Source: Paraburkholderia bryophila
GTDB lineage: Bacteria > Pseudomonadota > Gammaproteobacteria > Burkholderiales > Burkholderiaceae
DNA length: 64,000 nucleotides
Assembly: GCF_013409255.1 (NCBI RefSeq)
Contig: NZ_JACCAS010000001.1
Location: forward strand, 3,224,001-3,288,000
Direction of reading: 5' to 3'
Of this stretch, positions 11,848 through 21,475 are shown in pieces. Each line of letters begins with the position of its first letter. Position 1 is the stretch's first letter. The notes beneath the pieces are model-generated. The model did not search any database and was not told the DNA's origin. It was given only the letters and a program-made list of their open reading frames with translations. The position numbers were made by a program, and so were the translations under genes.

Positions 11848-12621
11848 ATGGCTCTAGCTAAACGCATCATCCCCTGTCTCGACGTCACGGCTGGCCGCGT
11901 GGTCAAGGGCGTCAACTTCGTCGAACTGCGCGATGCCGGCGATCCCGTCGAAATCGCCCGCCGCTACGACGATCAGGGCGCCGACGAACTCACCTTCCTC
12001 GACATCACCGCGACCTCCGATCAGCGCGATCTGATCCTGCCGATCATCGAAGCGGTCGCTTCGCAAGTGTTCATTCCGCTGACGGTCGGCGGCGGCGTGC
12101 GCGCCGTCGAAGACGTGCGGCGCCTGCTGAACGCGGGCGCGGACAAGATCAGCATGAACTCGTCGGCGGTGGCGAATCCGCAGCTCGTTAAAGACGCTAC
12201 GGATAAGTACGGCTCGCAATGCATCGTCGTCGCGATCGACGCGAAGCGCGTGTCCGCGGACGGCGAAACGCCGCGCTGGGAAGTCTTCACGCATGGCGGG
12301 CGCAAGGCCACCGGCCTCGAAGCGGTCGAATGGGCGCGCAAGATGGCCGAACTCGGCGCCGGCGAAATCCTGCTGACCAGCATGGACCGCGATGGCACCA
12401 AAAGCGGCTTCGATCTCGCGCTCACGCGCGCGGTGTCGGACGCGGTGTCGATTCCCGTGATCGCTTCGGGCGGCGTGGGCAACCTGCAGCATCTGGCCGA
12501 CGGCATTAAAGACGGTCACGCGGATGCGGTGCTGGCCGCCAGCATCTTCCACTACGGCGAGCACACGGTCGGCGAGGCCAAGCGCTTCATGGCCGAGCAA
12601 GGCATTTCGGTGAGGTTGTAA
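11848..12621 (+). CDS. hisF: Imidazole glycerol phosphate synthase, cyclase subunit HisF
   Basis: Barrel subunit that uses HisH-derived ammonia to make imidazoleglycerol phosphate and AICAR. 257 aa. Catalytic aspartates in [15 protein letters not shown] and in [15 protein letters not shown], phosphate loops VGGGVR and IASGGVGN. Two bases separate its stop from the GTG of hisI, indicating coupling. Confidence 0.97.
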   Translation: MALAKRIIPCLDVTAGRVVKGVNFVELRDAGDPVEIARRYDDQGADELTFLDITATSDQRDLILPIIEAVASQVFIPLTVGGGVRAVEDVRRLLNAGADKISMNSSAVANPQLVKDATDKYGSQCIVVAIDAKRVSADGETPRWEVFTHGGRKATGLEAVEWARKMAELGAGEILLTSMDRDGTKSGFDLALTRAVSDAVSIPVIASGGVGNLQHLADGIKDGHADAVLAASIFHYGEHTVGEAKRFMAEQGISVRL

Positions 12622-12622
12622 C

Positions 12623-13033
12623 GTGGTGAATCCAACGGCCGTGACCTGGCTCGACAAGGTCAAGTGGGACGCGAACGGCCTCGTGCCGGTGATCGCGCAG
12701 GAAGCGTCGACGAACGACGTGCTGATGTTCGCGTGGATGAACCGCGAAGCGCTGGCCAAAACCATCGAACTGAATCGCGCGGTGTATTTCTCGCGCTCGC
12801 GTCAGCGGCTGTGGTTCAAGGGCGAAGAGTCCGGCCACGTGCAGCACGTGCATGAAGTGCGGCTCGATTGCGACGAAGACGTCGTGCTGCTGAAGGTGGA
12901 GCAGGTGTCGGGCATTGCCTGCCACACCGGCCGTCACTCGTGCTTTTTCCAGAAATTCGAAGGCTCGGTGGACGATGGCGACTGGGTTGCCGTCGATCCC
13001 GTGCTGAAAGACCCCGAACACATCTACAAATGA
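12623..13033 (+). CDS. hisI: Phosphoribosyl-AMP cyclohydrolase HisI
   Basis: Zinc-dependent hydrolase opening the purine ring of phosphoribosyl-AMP (step 3). 136 aa, monofunctional. The metal-binding [11 protein letters not shown] and the downstream [13 protein letters not shown] cysteines are visible; AWMNREAL and [14 protein letters not shown] are family motifs. Starts with GTG at 12623 (a second in-frame GTG lies next to it at 12626). Its stop overlaps hisE by four bases. Confidence 0.96.
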   Translation: MVNPTAVTWLDKVKWDANGLVPVIAQEASTNDVLMFAWMNREALAKTIELNRAVYFSRSRQRLWFKGEESGHVQHVHEVRLDCDEDVVLLKVEQVSGIACHTGRHSCFFQKFEGSVDDGDWVAVDPVLKDPEHIYK

Positions 13034-13422
13034 CGCAATCCACGCCCACCACGGAATCCGCTTCGTCCACCACCGACACGCTGATGCGCCTCGCGGCGAT
13101 CATCGACAGCCGCAAGGGCGGCGATCCGGATGTCTCGTACGTGTCGCGCCTGTTCCACAAGGGCGACGACGCGATCCTCAAGAAGATCGGCGAAGAAGCT
13201 ACTGAAGTGGTGCTGGCCGCCAAAGACACGCGCCACGGCGGCGCGCCGAAGGCGCTGGTCGGTGAAGTCGCGGATCTGTGGTTTCACTGTCTCGTGATGC
13301 TGTCGCACTTCGAGTTGAGCCCGGCGGACGTGCTCGCCGAACTTGAACGACGCGAAGGCCTGTCGGGCATCGAGGAAAAGGCGCTGCGCAAAAGCCGCGA
13401 GCGCGAGCAGAACGGCGACTGA
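13030..13422 (+). CDS. hisE: Phosphoribosyl-ATP pyrophosphatase HisE
   Basis: MazG-type pyrophosphohydrolase for step 2. From ATG 13030 the product is 130 aa. Metal-binding motif [16 protein letters not shown] and the second helix [14 protein letters not shown] are intact. The N-terminal 20 residues are Ser/Thr-rich and probably disordered. HisI and HisE are separate genes here, not the fused HisIE of enterobacteria. Confidence 0.96.
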   Translation: MTQSTPTTESASSTTDTLMRLAAIIDSRKGGDPDVSYVSRLFHKGDDAILKKIGEEATEVVLAAKDTRHGGAPKALVGEVADLWFHCLVMLSHFELSPADVLAELERREGLSGIEEKALRKSREREQNGD

Positions 13423-13513
13423 ATGCCGCGAGCGTTGCCTCGCCTTGAATTGGCGGGGGGCGGCGCTCATATAGCGGTGAGTACATCGATCGCATCCACG
13501 GGAGGACGCCAGC

Positions 13514-13909
13514 ATGGAACAGTCGCACGAAAGCTACCCGCCGCCGGTCTATCGCAACGCCATCGAGCCGGAACGCGAACGCAGCCTGCGCACGCTCACG
13601 CACATTCTGTACGCGCTGTACGCGGTGCATTGGCTCACGGGCGGCGTGTCGATCCTGGTCGCGATCATCATCAATTACATCAAGCGGCCCGACGTGGCGG
13701 GCACGCCGTACGAAGCCCACTTCGAATGGCAGATCCGTTCGTTCTGGGTGGCGCTGGTGGGTTATGCGATCGGCGGCGTGCTGCTGTTCGTGCTGGTCGG
13801 CATACCGATCCTGTGGGCCGTCAGCATCTGGATGTTGTACCGTATTATCAAGGGCTGGCTGTATCTGTACGATAACAAGCCGTTCGCGAATCCGCGTAGC
13901 TGGGTTTGA
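13514..13909 (+). CDS. Small membrane protein, DUF4870-like
   Basis: 131 aa with two to three predicted membrane spans: one at about residues 28-55 (LYAVHWLTGGVSILVAIII), one at about 80-100 (FWVALVGYAIGGVLLFVLVG) continuing into a third (IPILWAVSIWMLYRIIKG). The soluble link EAHFEWQIRSFW between spans resembles the DUF4870/Tic20-like arrangement, but I did not confirm this. GGAGG at 13501-13505 is a good ribosome-binding site. It lies in the his-tat gene string. Function unknown. Confidence 0.75.
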   Translation: MEQSHESYPPPVYRNAIEPERERSLRTLTHILYALYAVHWLTGGVSILVAIIINYIKRPDVAGTPYEAHFEWQIRSFWVALVGYAIGGVLLFVLVGIPILWAVSIWMLYRIIKGWLYLYDNKPFANPRSWV

Positions 13910-13994
13910 GCGTCGTCCGATCATGGGTCGGACCTGAGTTCAGCATCCCGCCGCGTGGCACTTCGCGCTCCAGCCCTACTGCGTCAGGAATACG

Positions 13995-14360
13995 ATGAGT
14001 CACGACCCGAACTGCCTTTTCTGCAAGATCGCCGCCGGCGAAATTCCGTCGACCAAAGTCCACGAAGACGAAGAGTTCCTGGCCTTCCGCGACATCCGTC
14101 CGGCGGCCGAAACGCATGTGCTGGTGATTCCGCGCAAGCACCTGCCGACCCTGTCGAATTGCACCGAAAACGATGCACCGCTGCTTGGTAGAATGCTTGT
14201 CTTGGTGGCGCGTCTAGCCGACCAGTTGGGCGTGGCGTACACCGGTGGCGAGACGGGTTTTCGCACGGTGATCAACACCGGGCCGGGCGGTGGGCAAGAG
14301 GTGTATCACCTGCACGCGCACATTCTTGCGGGGCCGCGTCCGTGGCAACGCATGGGCTGA
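13995..14360 (+). CDS. HIT-family nucleotide-binding protein (HinT-like)
   Basis: 121-residue histidine-triad protein, a purine nucleoside phosphoramidase-type hydrolase in the cytoplasm. The triad motif is YHLHAHILAG near residues 106-115 (H-x-H-x-H-x-x pattern). N-terminal CLFCKIAAGEIPSTKVHEDE is the usual HinT opening, with two cysteines that may bind zinc in some relatives. AGGAA precedes the ATG. Placement beside hisE is frequent in Betaproteobacteria. Confidence 0.94.
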   Translation: MSHDPNCLFCKIAAGEIPSTKVHEDEEFLAFRDIRPAAETHVLVIPRKHLPTLSNCTENDAPLLGRMLVLVARLADQLGVAYTGGETGFRTVINTGPGGGQEVYHLHAHILAGPRPWQRMG

Positions 14361-14494
14361 TAGCGCGGCCGCGGGTTTTTACGGCATTGTAATAACGCCG
14401 ACGCGGTCGGCCGGACACAATGCCGTTCGCTGGTTGCGGCAGTGCTGTGGTGCCGTCGGTTGCATCGGAACAGCTCGCGGTAACGTATAGATGA

Positions 14495-14815
<321 letters not shown>

Positions 14816-14854
14816 GCCGCGGCTTACCCGCGTTACTGACGGACATTCCACTTC

Positions 14855-15373
14855 ATGCTGGACCTCGGTCTAACCAAGATGGCGCTGATCGGCGTCGTCG
14901 CGCTGGTCGTACTCGGGCCTGAGCGCCTGCCACGCGTCGCCCGTACGGCCGGCGCGCTGTTCGGCCGCGCGCAGCGGTATATCAACGACGTCAAGGCCGA
15001 AGTTACTCGCGAAATCGAACTCGACGAACTACGTCGTATGAAAACCGAGTTCGAAGCGGCGGCGAGCAATGTCGAAACGTCCGTTCAGGACAATCTGCGC
15101 AAGCACGAAACCGAACTGAACGACGCGTGGAACAGCGGCACGTCGGTGTCGCCGAGCATTGCCGGCGGCTCGCTCGAAGACGTCGGCACGACGTCGTGGC
15201 CCAGCAGTACGCCGGCCGCCGGTCCGAAGCGCAAGAACTGGCGCGTCAAGCAGGGGGCCATGCCCACCTGGTACAAGCGCGCCACCGTGCGCCGCACGCG
15301 CGTGCAGTCGGGTGCGGCGCGCGTCGCGCGTCATACGCCGGTCACCATGCGTCGTCCGACGCGGTTCTTCTGA
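14855..15373 (+). CDS. tatB: Twin-arginine translocase subunit TatB
   Basis: 172 aa. TatB forms the signal-peptide receptor with TatC. Features: short N-terminal span (MALIGVVALVVLG), the GPERLPRVART hinge distinctive of TatB, then a long amphipathic/coiled region and a basic, Arg-rich C-terminal tail. tatC starts 34 bases later at a GTG. Confidence 0.96.
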   Translation: MLDLGLTKMALIGVVALVVLGPERLPRVARTAGALFGRAQRYINDVKAEVTREIELDELRRMKTEFEAAASNVETSVQDNLRKHETELNDAWNSGTSVSPSIAGGSLEDVGTTSWPSSTPAAGPKRKNWRVKQGAMPTWYKRATVRRTRVQSGAARVARHTPVTMRRPTRFF

Positions 15374-15407
15374 TGATCAGAACGACAATCTCTAACCGAG
15401 GGCCGGC

Positions 15408-16187
15408 GTGAGCGACCCCCAGCAAACCCAGGACGAAGGCACTGAAGAGACCTTCATTTCCCACCTCGTTGAATTGCGCGATCGCATCATTCGCGCCGGC
15501 CTCGCCGTCATCGTGGTGTTCGTCGGGCTCGTGTATTGGGCGCCGGATATTTTCCGGCTGCTGGCGCGCCCGCTGATGCAGAACTTGCCGAAGGACGGCA
15601 AGATGATCGTCACGGATGTGACCGGCTCGTTCTTCGTGCCGATGAAGGTGACCATGCTGGTCGCTTTCGTGATCGCGCTGCCTATCGTGCTGTACCAGAT
15701 CTGGGCATTCGTCGCGCCGGGTCTTTACCAGCACGAGAAGAAGCTGGTCGGGCCGCTGGTAGGCAGCAGCTACACGCTGTTCCTGTGCGGCATGGCGTTC
15801 GCGTACTTCGTGGTGTTCCCGACCATCTTTCGCGTGATGGCGCACTACAACGCGCCGCTCGGCGCGGAGATGACGACCGACATCGACAATTACCTGAGCT
15901 TCGTGCTGACCATGTTCCTCGCGTTCGGCGTGACGTTCGAAGTGCCGATCATCGTGGTGCTGCTGGTCCGCATGAATGTGCTGACCATCAAGAAGCTCAG
16001 GGAGATTCGCCCGTACGTGATCGTCGGCGCGTTCATCATTTCCGCCGTGGTGACGCCGCCGGACGTGTTCTCGCAACTGATTCTGGCGATTCCGCTGATC
16101 GTGCTGTACGAGGCTGGGATCATCGCGGCGCGGCTGATTGTCGGCAAACAGACGGCTGTGACCGACGAGGCAAGTGCGTCGGATTGA
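15408..16187 (+). CDS. tatC: Twin-arginine translocase subunit TatC
   Basis: 259 aa polytopic membrane protein with six predicted spans; it recognises the RR motif of Tat signal peptides. FISHLVELRDRI at the N-terminus and the PGLYQHEKK and FGVTFEVPI segments are family hallmarks. Starts with GTG at 15408. Last gene of a long same-strand series beginning at murA; a strong hairpin terminator follows. Confidence 0.97.
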   Translation: MSDPQQTQDEGTEETFISHLVELRDRIIRAGLAVIVVFVGLVYWAPDIFRLLARPLMQNLPKDGKMIVTDVTGSFFVPMKVTMLVAFVIALPIVLYQIWAFVAPGLYQHEKKLVGPLVGSSYTLFLCGMAFAYFVVFPTIFRVMAHYNAPLGAEMTTDIDNYLSFVLTMFLAFGVTFEVPIIVVLLVRMNVLTIKKLREIRPYVIVGAFIISAVVTPPDVFSQLILAIPLIVLYEAGIIAARLIVGKQTAVTDEASASD

Positions 16188-16271
16188 TGTTGATATCGTT
16201 TCGCTGGCGAGAGGTGCTAGTTAAAGCGAGGCGGTGAGTCAAAAAGGTCAAGGGCCAAGGTCAAGGCAAAC

Positions 16272-16306
16272 AAAAAGGGCAGTCCATTGCGGACTGCCCT
16301 TTTTGC
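16272..16306. terminator. Bidirectional intrinsic terminator between tatC and the degS-like gene
   Basis: Perfect 14-bp stem (AAAAAGGGCAGTCC with GGACTGCCCTTTTT) around the five-base loop ATTGC. The A-run and T-run on either side let it act for tatC on the plus strand and for the convergent protease gene on the minus strand. Confidence 0.92.
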
Positions 16307-16338
16307 TTTTACTGCGGTGTTCGTCCAGCCGCCGTCGT

Positions 16339-17568
16339 TCAACCGCCGTCGTCGTCCTGCTGATCGCCGCCGCCGTTGTCGTTATCTTCAGCCGGCTGCT
16401 TGGGCGGCGCGGGGCGCTTGCCGATCGTCACATCCAGATCCATTTCGCGGCTCTTACGCACGAGGTGCACCTTCGCGGCTGTGCCCGGCTTGATCTGCGC
16501 AATCACGTTCAACAGCCGCGTGGTGTCGGTAATCTCCTGACCGTTCACGCTGACCAGGATGTCGCCCGGCTTGATGCCCGCGCGGTCGGCAGGACCATTT
16601 TTCAACACCCCGGCGACGATCGCCCCCGACTTCTGCTCGAGCCCGAACGACTCGGCGATCTCCGGCGTCACGTCCTGCGGCTCGACGCCGATCCAGCCGC
16701 GCGTGACCGATCCGGTCGTGATGATGCTCTCCAGTACGCTACGCGCCGTCGACACCGGGATCGCGAAGCCGATGCCCAACGACCCGCCCGAACGCGAATA
16801 AATCGCCGTGTTGATACCGAGAAGATTGCCGTTCACGTCGACCAGTGCGCCGCCCGAGTTACCCGGATTGATTGCCGCGTCGGTCTGAATGAAGTTCTCG
16901 AACGTGTTAATGCCGAGGTGGCTGCGCCCGAGCGCGCTGACAATGCCCATGGTCACCGTCTGGCCGACGCCGAACGGATTGCCGATCGCCAGCACGACAT
17001 CGCCCACGCGCGTCTGGTCCATACGGCCGAGCGTGATGGTGGGCAGGTTGGTCATGTTGACCTTCAGCACGGCCAGGTCCGTTTCCGGATCGACGCCGAT
17101 CACCTTCGCGGTCGTGGTGCGACCATCGGCCAGCGCGATTTCGATCTGATCGGCGCCGTCCACGACGTGCTGGTTCGTTAGAATGTAACCTTCCGAACTC
17201 ACTATCACACCCGAGCCCAGGTTGGATGCGGGCTCCTGCTGCTGCTTACGGTTGTTCTTGTCACCGAAGAAGTAGCGGAACAGCGGATCTTTCGCGCGCG
17301 GGTCGGGTGGCAGTGAGCCATCCTTGCTGGAGAACACGTTGACGACCGCGGGCATCGCCTTCTGGGCGGCGTCTGCATAAGACGCCTGAGCGGGGCCGCC
17401 GCCGATGCCAGGCGCTACTTCCCGGAGGGCGACGATCGGTTCGGCGAGTTGCTTGCCGAATTGCCCTTGACGCTGGAGCCACTGCGGTTTGAGCGTCGCA
17501 ATGATGAACATCAGCGCCAACAGCACAGTCACCGCTTGGGCAAAGAACAGCCAAAAGCGTCTAAGCAT
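16339..17568 (-). CDS. DegS/AlgW-like membrane-anchored serine protease with one PDZ domain
   Basis: Periplasmic trypsin-like (S1C) protease, 409 aa. One N-terminal membrane anchor (residues about 5-25), then the protease with catalytic triad His134 (TNQHVV), Asp164 (DLAVL) and Ser238 (GNSGG), then a single PDZ domain at about 290-385. This plan matches DegS/AlgW, which cut an anti-sigma factor when misfolded outer-membrane proteins bind the PDZ; free DegP/MucD enzymes have two PDZ domains. The C-terminus ends in an Asp/Gly-rich low-complexity tail. Its start lies only 19 bases from the start of the divergent Nif3 gene. A role in envelope stress is inferred; the symbol is withheld because degS and algW orthologues cannot be told apart by eye. 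Confidence 0.9.
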   Translation of the reverse strand: MLRRFWLFFAQAVTVLLALMFIIATLKPQWLQRQGQFGKQLAEPIVALREVAPGIGGGPAQASYADAAQKAMPAVVNVFSSKDGSLPPDPRAKDPLFRYFFGDKNNRKQQQEPASNLGSGVIVSSEGYILTNQHVVDGADQIEIALADGRTTTAKVIGVDPETDLAVLKVNMTNLPTITLGRMDQTRVGDVVLAIGNPFGVGQTVTMGIVSALGRSHLGINTFENFIQTDAAINPGNSGGALVDVNGNLLGINTAIYSRSGGSLGIGFAIPVSTARSVLESIITTGSVTRGWIGVEPQDVTPEIAESFGLEQKSGAIVAGVLKNGPADRAGIKPGDILVSVNGQEITDTTRLLNVIAQIKPGTAAKVHLVRKSREMDLDVTIGKRPAPPKQPAEDNDNGGGDQQDDDGG

Positions 17569-17587
17569 CTGAAGACTAGAGGTTTAT

Positions 17588-18334
17588 ATGGATCGGATCG
17601 AACTTGAATTGTACTTGAACAATCTCCTTGAAACCGCGCGCTTCAAGGACTATTGCCCCAATGGATTGCAGGTCGAAGGGCGACGTCGGATAAATAAGCT
17701 CGCGACCGGCGTGACCGCGTCGGTGGCCTTTCTGGAGGCCGCGCTCGATTGGGGCGCGGACGCCGTGCTGGTCCATCACGGCTACTTCTGGCGCAACGAA
17801 GCGCCGCAGATCACGGGTCGCAAACACGCGCGCCTGAAGCTGCTGATCGCCAACGACCTGAACCTGTTCGCCTACCACCTGCCGCTCGACGACCATCCGC
17901 TGTTCGGCAACAACGCGCAGATCGGCGAGAAGATGGGTTGGATCAGCGACGCGCGTTTCGGCGACAACGACCTCGGCTGGCTTGCCACGTTTCCGATGCC
18001 GATCACGCTCTCGCACCTCACCGCCGAAATCGAGCAGACGCTCGGCCGCACGCCGCTCGTGTTCGGCGACCCGGATCGCGAGCTGCGTCGCGTGGGCTGG
18101 TGCACGGGCGCCGCGCAAGGCATGTTCGAGGCCGCCATCAACGCGGGCGCCGACGTCTATCTGACCGGCGAAGTCTCGGAGTCGGTCATGCACACGTCGG
18201 CGGAAAGCGGCGTGGCGTTTCTCGCGGCCGGCCATCACGCCACTGAGCGCTTCGGCGTGCAGGCCGTGGGCAAGCATCTGTCCGAGCAATTCGATATCGA
18301 GCACGTGTTTATCGATATCCCTAATCCGGTTTGA
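17588..18334 (+). CDS. Nif3-like dinuclear metal center protein (DUF34, YbgI family)
   Basis: 248 aa. Family members bind two metal ions and form a toroidal hexamer; proposed roles include GTP cyclohydrolase-I-like and metal-insertion activities, none settled. Metal ligands appear in [19 protein letters not shown] and, near the C-terminus, [10 protein letters not shown]. The N-terminal [22 protein letters not shown] is characteristic. AGAGG at 17578-17582 supports the ATG at 17588. It is divergent from the protease gene with almost no gap, so its promoter probably lies inside that gene. Confidence 0.92.
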   Translation: MDRIELELYLNNLLETARFKDYCPNGLQVEGRRRINKLATGVTASVAFLEAALDWGADAVLVHHGYFWRNEAPQITGRKHARLKLLIANDLNLFAYHLPLDDHPLFGNNAQIGEKMGWISDARFGDNDLGWLATFPMPITLSHLTAEIEQTLGRTPLVFGDPDRELRRVGWCTGAAQGMFEAAINAGADVYLTGEVSESVMHTSAESGVAFLAAGHHATERFGVQAVGKHLSEQFDIEHVFIDIPNPV

Positions 18335-18602
18335 ATTGCCCGATAGGTCAACGAGGCAAAAGCGAGGCAAAAGCGGCGAAATGCCGCACCACGCGTATTA
18401 GCGAAGAAAAAGGTACGAATAACGCATAAGACGCTTAAAAGAAGACGCAAAAAAGTTTGCGATTTGTACGGAGAAACCCTGAGTTATCAAGGGCTTCGCA
18501 CGGTTTTTGGCAATCGGCCCTTGTAAATGGCGACTCCATTCGCGCAAACTAGCGGCGGTAGAAGACGTGAAGGAAAAATCCAACTCAGAAGTGGGGCGTG
18601 TG

Positions 18603-19223
18603 ATGCGAGACAAGGAAGATGAACGCGTCGACGGCGGCCGCCGTACCTGGCTGATTGCGACGACCGTAGCAGGTGGCATAGGAGGCGTTGCCACTGTCGT
18701 ACCCTTTGTTAGTTCGTTTGCACCATCTGAAAAGGCCAAGGCAGCAGGTGCCCCGGTCGAAGTCGATATCAGTAATCTCAAGCCCGGCGACATGATGACC
18801 GTTGCCTGGCGCGGTAAGCCGGTGTGGATCATCAACCGCACCGACAGAATGCTCGCCGATGTCCAGAAAGCCGATAACGAAGTAGCGGATCCCCATACCA
18901 AGAATCCCTTTTCGATGCCGTTGCCGGAATACTGCAACAACGAATTCCGTTCACGCACCGATCACAAGAACCTTTTTGTCGCCGTCGCCGTGTGCACCCA
19001 TCTGGGCTGCACGCCGACACCGCGCTTCCAGGAGGGCGCGCAGCCCAATCTGCCGGACGACTGGCCAGGCGGCTTTCTGTGCCCTTGCCATGGCTCGACC
19101 TATGACATGGCCGGCCGCGTCTTCAAGAACAAACCTGCGCCACAGAACCTCGATATCCCGCCCTACGTGTTCACAACGGCCACCAGCCTCGTGATCGGCA
19201 AGGACGAGAAAGGAGAAGCGTAA
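18603..19223 (+). CDS. petA: Ubiquinol-cytochrome c reductase, Rieske iron-sulfur subunit
   Basis: Carries the 2Fe-2S cluster of the bc1 complex and passes electrons from ubiquinol to cytochrome c1. From ATG 18603 the product is 206 aa; earlier in-frame codons would add an unrelated segment. Cluster ligands are in CTHLGC (Cys131, His133) and CPCHGS (Cys160, His163), with Cys136 and Cys162 forming the disulfide. Residues 13-14 are a twin arginine before a hydrophobic segment (RRTWLIATTVAGG), as expected for a Tat-exported Rieske protein. petB starts at the last base of its stop codon. Confidence 0.96.
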   Translation: MRDKEDERVDGGRRTWLIATTVAGGIGGVATVVPFVSSFAPSEKAKAAGAPVEVDISNLKPGDMMTVAWRGKPVWIINRTDRMLADVQKADNEVADPHTKNPFSMPLPEYCNNEFRSRTDHKNLFVAVAVCTHLGCTPTPRFQEGAQPNLPDDWPGGFLCPCHGSTYDMAGRVFKNKPAPQNLDIPPYVFTTATSLVIGKDEKGEA

Positions 19224-20602
19224 TGGCGATCGAACACGAAGTAGAGACGACCGGGCTGGTCGGCTGGATCGACCGGCGCTTTCCGCTGACCTCCACCTGG
19301 AAAAAGCACGTTTCCGAGTACTACGCGCCGAAGAACTTCAATTTCTGGTACTTCTTCGGTTCGCTCGCGTTGTTGGTGCTGGTCAATCAGATCGTCACCG
19401 GCATCTTCCTCACCATGAACTACAAGCCCGACGCGACGCTCGCGTTCTCGTCGGTCGAGTACATCATGCGCGAGGTGCCGTGGGGCTGGCTGATTCGCTA
19501 TATGCACTCGACGGGCGCGTCGATGTTCTTCGTCGTCGTGTATCTGCATATGTTCCGCGGGCTGATGTACGGCTCGTACCGCAAGCCACGCGAACTGGTG
19601 TGGGTGTTCGGCTGCGCGATCTTTCTGTGCCTGATGGCCGAGGCGTTCTTCGGCTACCTGCTGCCGTGGGGGCAAATGTCGTTCTGGGGCGCGCAGGTGA
19701 TCGTGAACCTGTTCTCGGCGATTCCGTTCATCGGGCCGGATCTGTCGCTGTGGATCCGCGGCGACTATGTGGTTTCGGACGTCACGCTGAACCGCTTCTT
19801 CGCGTTTCACGTGATCGCGATTCCGCTGGTGCTGATCGGGCTGGTGGTCGCGCATCTGGTGGCGCTGCACGAAGTGGGGTCGAACAACCCGGACGGTATC
19901 GAGATCAAGGCGAAGAAGGATCCGGACGGCATTCCGCTCGACGGTATTCCGTTCCACCCGTACTACTCGGTGCACGATTTCATGGGCGTGTCGGTGTTCC
20001 TGTTTATTTTCGCCGCGATCATTTTCTTCGCGCCGGAAATGGGCGGGTACTTCCTGGAAGCGAATAACTTCATTCCGGCTAATCCGCTGCAAACGCCACA
20101 GGAAATTGCGCCAGTGTGGTACTTCACCGCGTTCTATGCGATGTTGCGCGCCACGACCGACCCGTTCAAGATCGTGCTGATGATCGTGATCGCGTTGCTC
20201 GGCCTGCTCGCGCTGGTGCGTGCGCGCGGCAAGTGGAAGCTCGGCTTGCCGGCGCTCGCGGTGCTGGTGATTCTGGCCATGGCTTTCACCGAATCGAAGT
20301 TCTGGGGCGTGGTGGTGATGGGCGGCGCGGTGATTTCGCTGTTCTTCCTGCCGTGGCTCGACCGTTCGCCGGTGAAGTCGATCCGCTACCGGCCGTTCTT
20401 TCACAAGGTGTTCTACGGGATCTTCGTGGTCGCTTTCCTGACGCTCGGTTTCCTCGGTACGAAGCCGCCGTCGCCGGTTTCCACGCTGATCGCGCAGATC
20501 TGCGCACTGATCTATTTCGCGTTTTTCCTCGGTATGCCCTTCTGGACGCGGCTTGGCACGTTCAAGCAGCCACCCGAACGGGTGCGGTTCAAGCCTCACT
20601 AA
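19223..20602 (+). CDS. petB: Cytochrome b of the bc1 complex
   Basis: 459 aa membrane subunit with quinol-oxidising and quinone-reducing sites. Haem-binding histidines lie in RYMHSTGASMFF/YLHMFRG and in FFAFHVIAIP/VVAHLVALHE. The Qo-site PEWY-type motif reads PVWYF here (APVWYFTAFYAML), an Glu-to-Val variant at the second position seen in a subset of bc1 complexes. Roughly nine to ten spans, including C-terminal extra spans. petC starts 22 bases downstream. Confidence 0.96.
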   Translation: MAIEHEVETTGLVGWIDRRFPLTSTWKKHVSEYYAPKNFNFWYFFGSLALLVLVNQIVTGIFLTMNYKPDATLAFSSVEYIMREVPWGWLIRYMHSTGASMFFVVVYLHMFRGLMYGSYRKPRELVWVFGCAIFLCLMAEAFFGYLLPWGQMSFWGAQVIVNLFSAIPFIGPDLSLWIRGDYVVSDVTLNRFFAFHVIAIPLVLIGLVVAHLVALHEVGSNNPDGIEIKAKKDPDGIPLDGIPFHPYYSVHDFMGVSVFLFIFAAIIFFAPEMGGYFLEANNFIPANPLQTPQEIAPVWYFTAFYAMLRATTDPFKIVLMIVIALLGLLALVRARGKWKLGLPALAVLVILAMAFTESKFWGVVVMGGAVISLFFLPWLDRSPVKSIRYRPFFHKVFYGIFVVAFLTLGFLGTKPPSPVSTLIAQICALIYFAFFLGMPFWTRLGTFKQPPERVRFKPH

Positions 20603-20624
20603 TCGCAAGCCAGGAGAACACGAA

Positions 20625-21380
20625 ATGAAAAAACTGCTGACGAAGTGCGCGCTGATCGGCGCGACACTGCTTGCGGTGCTGGGTACACCGGCGCACGCGG
20701 ACGAGAATTTCCCTCTCGACCGCGCGCCCGATAACGCGGAGAATTTCGCTTCTTTGCAGCACGGCGCGCAATTGTTTGTAAACTACTGCCTGAATTGTCA
20801 CAGCGCGAACCTGATGCGCTACAACCGGCTGACCGACCTCGGCATCACGCCGGCGGAAATTCAGTCGAACCTGCTGTTCAGTACCGACAAGGTCGGCAAC
20901 ACCATGACCGTGGCGATGCGCCCGGACGACGCGAAAGCGTGGTTCGGCGCGGCTCCGCCGGATTTGTCGGTGGAAGCGCGGGCGCGCGGCAAAGACTGGC
21001 TGTACACGTATCTGCGCAGTTTTTATCGCGACGATACGCGGCCGACCGGCTGGAACAATCTGGTGTATGAAAACGTGAGCATGCCGCATGTGCTGTGGCA
21101 GCTTCAGGGGCAACGTACCGCGAAGTTCGGTGACGAAACCGACGAAAAAACGGGCGAGACGGTACACAAATTTGTCGGCTACCAGCAGGTCACTCCGGGG
21201 ACGATGTCGCCGGTAGATTATGATTCTGCTGTGGCCGACCTCGTGTCGTACCTGTCATGGATGTCCGAACCGACGCAGAAAACCCGCAAACAGCTTGGCG
21301 TGTGGGTACTGATGTTCCTCGGCGTCCTGAGCTTTTTCGCCTGGCGACTGAACGCCGCGTACTGGAAACATATCAAATAA
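20625..21380 (+). CDS. petC: Cytochrome c1 of the bc1 complex
   Basis: 251 aa c-type cytochrome, final electron carrier of the complex. Signal peptide with cleavage after Ala25 (AHA-DEN), haem-attachment motif CLNCH at residues 55-59, axial Met expected in the NTMTVAMRPDD or VSMPH region, and a C-terminal membrane anchor (LGVWVLMFLGVLSFFAWRL). CAGGAGA at 20611-20617 supports the ATG at 20625 rather than an upstream in-frame ATG inside petB. Confidence 0.96.
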   Translation: MKKLLTKCALIGATLLAVLGTPAHADENFPLDRAPDNAENFASLQHGAQLFVNYCLNCHSANLMRYNRLTDLGITPAEIQSNLLFSTDKVGNTMTVAMRPDDAKAWFGAAPPDLSVEARARGKDWLYTYLRSFYRDDTRPTGWNNLVYENVSMPHVLWQLQGQRTAKFGDETDEKTGETVHKFVGYQQVTPGTMSPVDYDSAVADLVSYLSWMSEPTQKTRKQLGVWVLMFLGVLSFFAWRLNAAYWKHIK

Positions 21381-21399
21381 ACACGCCGTCACGCGGCGT

Positions 21400-21451
21400 G
21401 GGGCCGGCGCCAGGAAAAACCTGCTGAACGGTTTTTCCGTGCGCTGGCCTT
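21400..21451 (+). other. Large imperfect hairpin between petC and sspA
   Basis: Inner perfect 9-bp stem GGAAAAACC (21413-21421) with GGTTTTTCC (21430-21438), flanked by GGCC/GGCC and GGCGC/GCGC complementarity. A shorter GC-rich stem (CACGCCG/CGGCGTG, about 21382-21400) precedes it. No T-run follows directly, so it could be a processing or attenuation structure as easily as a terminator. Confidence 0.55.
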
Positions 21452-21475
21452 TCAGCTTTTTGAGGAAACGTAAAC

